Source: Cryptomeria japonica
Lineage: Eukaryota; Streptophyta; Pinopsida; Cupressales; Cupressaceae
Assembly: GCF_030272615.1 (NCBI RefSeq)
Contig: NC_081411.1
Coordinates: forward strand, 38,696,640 to 38,760,639
DNA: 64,000 nucleotides
Reading direction: 5' to 3'
The notes below the pieces were generated by a model that saw only the letters and a list, made by a program, of their open reading frames with translations, did no database searches and was not told the DNA's origin. The first letter of the stretch is position 1. Every line of letters begins with the position of its first letter. Of this stretch, positions 58,211 through 64,000 are shown piece by piece. The translations under genes were made by a program, and so were the position numbers.

Positions 58211-59651
58211 TGATGGTATGATGAAAGAATAAGTATCCTGTAGATTACTGAGAGGGGGGGTGAATCAATAAATAGAAAAAATGATATAAACTTCCCAATA
58301 TCAATTTCAATCACACAAAGTAAACTTTCAATAAAATACAACTCTCAAGATCAATACTCATAATAATATTGGTTGCTTGTTAAAGAAACTTAACAGTAAA
58401 TAGCTTTAATCTTGTAAACATCCAAATGCTTAATCATATATCAACACACTCAATCTCTCAATGCTTCTAGTTATCATGCCTTATCAAAATAGTTAATAGC
58501 TAATCAAAACAATCATAAGATCATAACCACAAAAATATTCACCACATAAAATAAATATTTCTACATGGAAAAACCAAATAGGTTAAACCCATGGTGAGAT
58601 GAGGCTCATAAGATAGCTATCTGAACTCTTCTAAAGTTTGTCCTATTAGGACCCAAGCCTATTAAATCTTTTACAAAAGTCCTGTTAAGAACTGATCCTA
58701 TTAGGAATCACTCGGTTAAGGGATTTACAATAAATGCCTTGATAAAAATAAATTACCCTGTTAGGAGTAACCTCAATAGAGGATTTCGGCATTTTAGCTA
58801 ATGGACCACCTTGTTAGAGTATTTAAGAAGTAACCAAGCTTGTTATAGCTTACTGGGTTATGTGATTTCAATTCTAGTGTAATTGTTAGAAGACAACAAG
58901 TTTTTCTTGATTTGTCTGAATAGCATTACACTTGATTGATCAGATCATTTTAAGCTTAAATCCACCTTTACACAAACTGTAGATTTATTATCTAGTATGA
59001 CAACCACACACTCAATTGATTTTTGCCAACACACTTTTTCAAAATAACTTCACTGACCTTAAATATAAATTAGTTAGGTCGGTAACACAACAAAACCATA
59101 AATTTCCCATAGAGATTACAAATAAATCGGTTCAAGTGTGACCCTTGGATTAACATAGCAATCTGTACACATTTTTTCAAGAAAATTCCAACTGCTCCTT
59201 GATCACCACTTCATCAATCTTTTTAACTCATCATGCGCTTTGCATTTGATGCAATACACTCTTCTCATTCCATAGACAAAGAATCAAACACGCCAAGACA
59301 ATTTGAACTTGTCTTCATACAATGACCAGACATGTCACCATCATTATAGCTCAACATCAGATCATAAACTAGCATAACCATTTGAACAGACTTAATTGGT
59401 TAGGGTTTAACAAGAACAACTGGTAGGGTTTACTGGTTAGATAAGGTTTATCCCCATACACCAGTTACCAGTTCAACTCACATACCTACATATTGGTTTA
59501 CAACATCTTCCACAAAGCTCTTCCTACCAATTACAAGACAATATCAATAATAACAATAATATCAGTAATATCATAAATATCATTACCGGTTCAATTGACA
59601 TCAATGACAACATAACATATCATTAGTGAAATCTTCATGCAAATTCCAACA
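58211..59651 (-). repeat. F 5' LTR (1441 bp)
   Basis: The partner of 39995-41437, clearly homologous throughout with scattered substitutions. It is followed on the minus strand by AT and the primer-binding site. Confidence 0.9.
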
Positions 59652-60045
59652 CTAGGTTGAATCCAAGAAATTAGAATAATGTTTAGGAAGAACCTTTCAA
59701 TGATTTGAAAAAACTGAGAAATTAGTGCTTACTACATTAAAATACTACTCATGAATTTTGATACTGAAAACCTACATCTTCTTATACCTTCAAGACTAGA
59801 ATTAAACCAAGTTTAGTTGTAATACATTACATGGAACTTGAAATAAATAATTACTCAGCCTTGAAACAACAGATTGCTGCCCTTTAAAGAAAACTAAACA
59901 ACATACAGTAATGGGAGTTTCATCTAACCAATCCTACCTCCTAGTAAACTAACTAAGTAGACTACTTGTGAGTAGGCAAGTAATACCTTAACTAATTAAA
60001 TGAGTCTCTTAAGTGAACAATAACTTTGTCTATTTATCACGGCCA
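59652..60045 (+). repeat. E 3' LTR, second part
   Basis: Continues the E LTR after element F, aligned with about 31540-31935 of the left LTR (from the TTGAATCCAAGAA region to TATTTATCACGG). It is cut at 60045 by LTR K. Confidence 0.82.
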
Positions 60046-60851
60046 TGTTGGAATTTTGGAGGAATTGATATATGTTGCATTTTTTTTTCTCATTGATGAA
60101 AACACTAGCTATTATGGTTGGTTACTGAGAGATAGTTTTTGGTTACCGACAGAAGATGTAGTGTTACTGAGAGAAGAGACTATCTATTGGACACTTCTGA
60201 CATGTTTGAATCAATGGAATGTATTTGGTTACATGTGGTATATTCTTTTGGAGCATGTCTTGGTCTGATGGTATTGACTTGGTAATCAGATGCTATCATA
60301 CACTCTAGTAAACCCTTACCAGCATAGGTTTAAGGTTCTACCGGCAGAAATTTTCTTGAGAATTCTTGACAAGATTCATAAGTGGTGTTGGTATTGATTT
60401 CATGATGCTAAATATATTCTTTGATCATGCTTCAACTAGTTGGAGACATTGCTTTGGCATGGTGGAGCTTGAATAGGTCTGGTGCCTATCTAGGTTATAG
60501 ACCAATATCATGTTAATGAGTCCTCTACATGTTACTAGAATAATTTACAGATTGGTTAATATTGTTTTGGTCTAAAGTCGACATGGCATATCATTGTAAT
60601 ATGGATATATGTAATGATTTTATTGTAATATATTTTATGTGGCCGACCTAATTGGTTTAGACCTTAGGGTTGGTATAAGTTAATGTAAGATCTCATTGTC
60701 AATAAATGGTGTGGAAGGTAATGTGTGAATATTGCAATATCATTCAGGCAGAATATTATATCGATCATTGAGGATCGAATTGGGTTGAAGGAAAAGGTCA
60801 AAGGCCTCCAATGTTGGGATTAACTGGGATTGTAATTAGGCATGGTAGATG
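60046..60851 (+). repeat. K: partial LTR interrupted by element J
   Basis: Starts TGTTGGAATTTTGGAGG at 60046 immediately after GGCCA and breaks the E LTR. It has the look of a copia LTR (TGTTGGAATT start like F; GGTTGGTATAAGTTAATGTAAG and CAATAAATGG near 60670-60710). It is cut at 60851 by J, so its end, and whether it is a solo LTR or part of a full element, cannot be seen. Strand is assigned by the TG start and the promoter-like order, with moderate certainty. The open frame 60026-60268 is chance. Confidence 0.6.
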
Positions 60852-61215
60852 TGTTGATATGTGGTTACTGATCAGCAAAGTATTGTACATTCAGCACGTA
60901 ATTTTTTTTGCCATTTTTTTGTTGATGAAAACTGACATTGTAATAAAACCCTAAAAAGCTCGACTTTGTTTGTTGCCCTAAAAATACATGTTATAAGTGG
61001 CTAGGATGCCTAAGGAATTGTAAGGTTGATGTACTATTTTTGCTGGATAACAAGAAAGATTGGACGGTTGTGTATGGTGGACATAACCCATTCTAGGTGA
61101 ACCATGTTAAATCTCTATGTTATATGTGTCCTATTTTATTTCTTTATCTTTTATATTTAAAACTGCATATAATTGTTAGTTCATATTTGCTTTGGATCTG
61201 CTTATAACCCTAACA
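60852..61215 (+). repeat. J 5' LTR (364 bp)
   Basis: Starts TGTTGATATGTGG and ends ATAACCCTAACA, matching the minus-strand form of the I LTRs. It lacks the GC-rich block present in both I LTRs; the sequence passes directly from GCACGTAA to TTTTTTTTGCC there. Confidence 0.9.
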
Positions 61216-61275
61216 ATTGGTATTAGAGCAAGGTTTTCTGTAAATTGGCAAGACTTTCATATTTGAGTGGGAGCA

Positions 61276-62225
61276 ATGGAGGATTCCAAGTTCAAGGTCG
61301 AAAAGTTTAATGGCTAGAATTATCAGTTATGGAAAATGTAGATGGAGGATTACTTGTATCAAAAGGATTTGTGGCGGCTGTTGGAAGGAAAGGCTAAGAA
61401 AGAGACCACATTGTAAGATAAAGAGTGGGACATTTTAGATAGAAAGGCACTGGGATCCATTCGATTGTGCCTTTCACCATCTGTAGCATTCAATATAACA
61501 GAAGCAAAAATGACTGTAGATTTGATGGCGATATTGGCTAAGTTGTATGAGAAACCCTCGGCTTCGAATAAGGTATTTCTTATGAAGCATTTGTTTAATT
61601 TGAAAATGAGTGAGGGAGGATTTGTAGTAGAGCACTTAAATGAATTTAATACAATTACCAGTCAATTGTCTTCGGTAAAAATTACCTTTATAGAAGAGGT
61701 TAGGGCTCTCTTGATTTTATTTTCTTTTCTAGAAAGCTGGTATAGCTTGGTTATGGCTATAACTTTGTCTCTGGTAAAAATACTTTGGTATTTGATGATA
61801 TTATTGGTATTATCCTAAGCGAGGAAATGTAAAGAAAAAGCACAGGTGAGACTCCAACATCGTCAAGTAGTGTTTTGAATGTGGAGAACAGAGGAAGATG
61901 AAAAGAAAGAGGAAAAGGTCCTAGGAATGAGAAGTCACGAGGGAAGTCAAAGAAAGGATGCTCTCAATCTAGAGGAAAGAAACATTGCTGGTACTGCGGA
62001 AAGCCTGGTCATCTAAAGAAAGACAGTTGGTCTCATAAAAACAAAGAAGGAGACAAAAATAAAAATGACAGTAAGGAAGCTAATATTGCAAGTAATACTT
62101 TACAAGATGCTTTAATCTTATGTTTTGATAATGTTAATGATTCCTGGGTAATAGATTATGGGGCTTCATTTCATGCTACACCCTAGAGAAAATATTTTCT
62201 AGATTATGTTCAAGGTGATTTTGGA
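61276..62225 (+). pseudogene. J gag
   Basis: Opens MEDSKFKVEKFNG followed by a TAG at the same place as in I. Frame 1 continues to about 61760 (FNITEAKMTVDLMAILAKLYE, HLNEFNTITSQLSSVKITF). A frame shift then moves it to frame 3, where the zinc knuckle reads CWYCGKPGHLKKDS, with the last cysteine lost. The protease box near 62145 reads WVIDYGASFHAT; the catalytic DSG has become DYG. Confidence 0.82.
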
Positions 62226-63440
62226 CAGGTATATTTGGGTGATGATGAGCCCTGTCAAATTGTTGGAAAAGGAAAGATAAAGATCAAGTTGCAAAATGGT
62301 AATGATTGGTTTCTGCAGGAGGTAAGACATGTTCCTAATTTAAGAAGAAATTTAATTTCTGCAAGGCAACTAGGTAGTGAAGGTTGCATAGTTACCTTCT
62401 CAGACAGTATGTGGAAGGTCACTAAAGGATCATTAGTAGTAGCTAAAGGTGCGAAGGTAGGCACATTATATATGTGTATTGGTAACACTTACTCTACCCT
62501 AGCTGCTACAGATAAAGCTATTGTAGGGACAACAACAACAGATGTTGCAAGAACAAATTCGATAATATGGCGCCATAGGCTTGGGCACATGAGTGAGAAA
62601 GGGATGAAAATCCTTCACTCTAAAAATCTATTGCCAAGACTAAAGAAGATTGATTTAGAGTTTTGTAAAAACTGTGTTTATGGTAAACAGAAAAGAGTCA
62701 GATTTCTCAAGGTTGGGAAAGAGAAGAAGAGTGAGAAGTTAGAGCTTGTGCATTCAGATGTATGGGGACCAGCTCAGGTATCATCTCTTGGTGGCTCTTG
62801 TTATTATGTTATTTTTATTGATGACTCAACTAGAAAAACATGGATATATTTCCTAAAACAAAAATCAAATATTTTTGAAACTTTTAAGAAATGGAAAACT
62901 TTGGTTGAGAATGAGACAGAAAAAAAGTTGAAGTGTCTCAGATCGGATAATGGAGGTGAGTATTACAACAAAGCATTTGAAGATTACTACTCCTTAAATG
63001 GGATTCGAAAGTAGAAGATAGTTCCAAGAACTCCACAGGAAAATAATGTGTCAGAGAGAATGAATATGACTATCATGGAGCACGCAAGGAGCATGAGATT
63101 GTATGCTGGATTGCCCTTACATTTTTGGGAAGATATTGTACATAGTGTTGTCTATTTGATAAATAGAGGACCTTCAACCTCTTTGGATGGTGGTATTCCA
63201 GAGGAGGCATGGACTGGTAAAAAGGTAAATTATTCTTTTCTGAAAACCTTTAGTTGTGAAGCTTTTGTCCATATTGATAAAGAAAACAAAACCAAGCTTG
63301 ATGCTAAATCTCAGAAATATATCTTCATTGGATATGGGATAGATGAATATGGCTATCGGTTATGGGATTTTGAAAATAAGAAAATAATTAGAAGTAGAGA
63401 TCTTATATTCAATGAGAAGGTTATGTATAAAGAATAGATG
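62226..63440 (+). pseudogene. J protease end and integrase
   Basis: Frame 3 from GDDEPCQIVGKGKIKIKL onward. Integrase shows RHRLGHMSEKGM, CKNCVYGKQ, HSDVWGPAQV, IDDSTRKTWIYF and LRSDNGGEYYNKAFEDY. A TAG at 63012-63014 and NVSERMNMTIMEHAR follow, then EEAWTGKKVNYSFLKTF. A TAG at 63435-63437 ends it. Overall it is very close to element I. Confidence 0.88.
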
Positions 63441-64000
63441 CAGGAAAAGAAGCATGAACAGGACAAACAAGAATATGTGGTGTTGGATGAGATTCCTGAA
63501 AATGAAATGTCACAAGTACTTGATGCTCAGCAGCAACAGATTGTCCCACAAACTCCTGCAAGTGTTAGATGTTCTACAAGATCAAGTAGACCCCCTAAAA
63601 GATTTTCTCCTTCTTTGTATTCTATTTTATTAACTGATTCTGGTGAACCAGAAGAATATGAAGGAGCAATGCAAGTGGATGCCAAACAATAGTGGGAGCT
63701 AGGCATGAAAGAGGAGATGGAATCCTTGATGAAAAATAAGACTTGGGACTTAGTCCCTTTACCTACAGAAAAAAGAGTGTTGCCTAACAAATGGGTTTAT
63801 CAAATGAAGGAGGAGGAAGGAGGTTAGAAAAGATATAAGGCCAGACTTGTCGTAAAAGGTTTTGCATAGAAAAAGGGTATAGATTATGATGAAATATTTT
63901 GTTCAGTTTTAAAAATGACTTCAATTAGAACTGTACTTAGTCTTGTGGCTGCAGATAATTTACATCTTGAACAATTAGATGTCGAAACAAATTTTCTCCA
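63441..64000 (+). pseudogene. J reverse transcriptase, N-terminal part
   Basis: Contains the linker DAQQQQIVPQTPASVR, then NKTWDLVPLPTEKR, RYKARLVVKGFA and LEQLDVETNFL where the window ends. Stops at 63690-63692, 63825-63827 and 63867-63869 are all TAG where element I has CAG. RT beyond the fingers is outside the window. Confidence 0.88.

Larger units (their letters stand above)
39995..59651 (-). mobile_element. Element F: Ty1/copia element carrying nested I and H
   Basis: Minus-strand copia element with LTRs 39995-41437 and 58211-59651. Flanks are CTGGG (39990-39994) and CTAGG (59652-59656). Primer-binding site (58197-58208) TGGTTTCAGAGC on the minus strand; polypurine tract next to 41438. 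Elements I (45081-50048) and H (50711-57672) interrupt it; without them it is about 7.7 kb. The gene order gag, protease, integrase, RT, RNase H fits Ty1/copia. Confidence 0.9.
29830..60045 (+). mobile_element. Element E: Ty3/gypsy element with long LTRs, interrupted and running past K and J
   Basis: Plus strand. Left LTR 29830-32602, interior 32603-37715, right LTR from 37716, cut by F at 39994 and resuming at 59652-60045, then cut by K. The remainder and the right target site lie beyond the window, so the listed end is the last visible E base. The left flank is GAAAA (29825-29829). Gag, zinc knuckle, protease, RT, RNase H and integrase are recognisable but crowded with stops, so E is old. 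Confidence 0.85.
60852..64000 (+). mobile_element. Element J: Ty1/copia element, same family as I, truncated by window end
   Basis: Plus strand, 5' LTR 60852-61215, primer-binding site TGGTATTAGAGC (61218-61229), gag-pol from 61276. The coding order and sequence follow element I closely. It runs out of the window within RT, so the 3' LTR and right target site are not visible; the left flank is AGATG. Confidence 0.92.

Noticed and set aside
60026..60268. 80-codon plus-strand open frame
   Set aside because: It crosses the E LTR/K junction at 60046 and lacks any domain; chance.

Overview
The window looks like nuclear DNA of a seed plant, made almost entirely of transposable elements inserted into one another. 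I see no convincing cellular protein gene, tRNA or rRNA. Reasons: strong AT richness, Ty1/copia and Ty3/gypsy polyproteins with plant-type primer-binding sites (TGGTATCAGAGC-like), a plant LINE with a C-terminal RNase H, plant-style introns, and many old, stop-riddled copies. The old nests and long LTRs suggest a large-genome plant, possibly a gymnosperm; that last step is inference.

Layout. A LINE (plus strand, from about 690) is cut in its RNase H domain at 1624/29656 by element G1, a Ty3/gypsy chromovirus on the minus strand (1625-29655). G1 carries two insertions. The first is element A (3636-14436), a minus-strand gag-protease-only Ty3-like element, which itself contains element B (5359-12057), a plus-strand non-autonomous LTR element with a long non-pol ORF. 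The second is element D (18107-27718), a DNA transposon with a multi-exon transposase-like gene and a second intron-rich gene. The LINE resumes at 29656 and is cut again at 29830 by element E, a plus-strand Ty3/gypsy element with about 2.8 kb LTRs. E's right LTR is cut by element F (39995-59651), a minus-strand Ty1/copia element, which holds two further copia elements: I (45081-50048) and H (50711-57672). E's right LTR resumes at 59652 and is cut at 60046 by LTR K, which is cut at 60852 by copia element J (plus strand, same family as I), which runs off the window end.

Insertion boundaries were set by target-site duplications. Several are exact (A: GTGAT; I: CTAAC; H: GCATT; D: TTCA), others have one mismatch (G1, B, F). 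Excising A, B and D in silico brings the flanking host reading frames back together, which strongly supports those junctions.

What stands out. D is a DDE-type transposon that I cannot place in a familiar plant superfamily: 4-bp TTCA duplication, GGGT termini, arrays of a GGGGGCCCATTTT motif near both ends, and a companion gene with a tandemly tripled exon. B has replaced pol with a roughly 1,130-codon ORF of unknown function plus a coiled-coil, four-zinc-knuckle ORF1, and it shares the 3' polypurine/LTR junction of the copia elements F and H. Many premature stops are TAG where a relative has CAG, the pattern expected from deamination of methylated CHG cytosines. H is the youngest full element: equal 1141-bp LTRs and only two in-frame stops in a 1,400-codon polyprotein.
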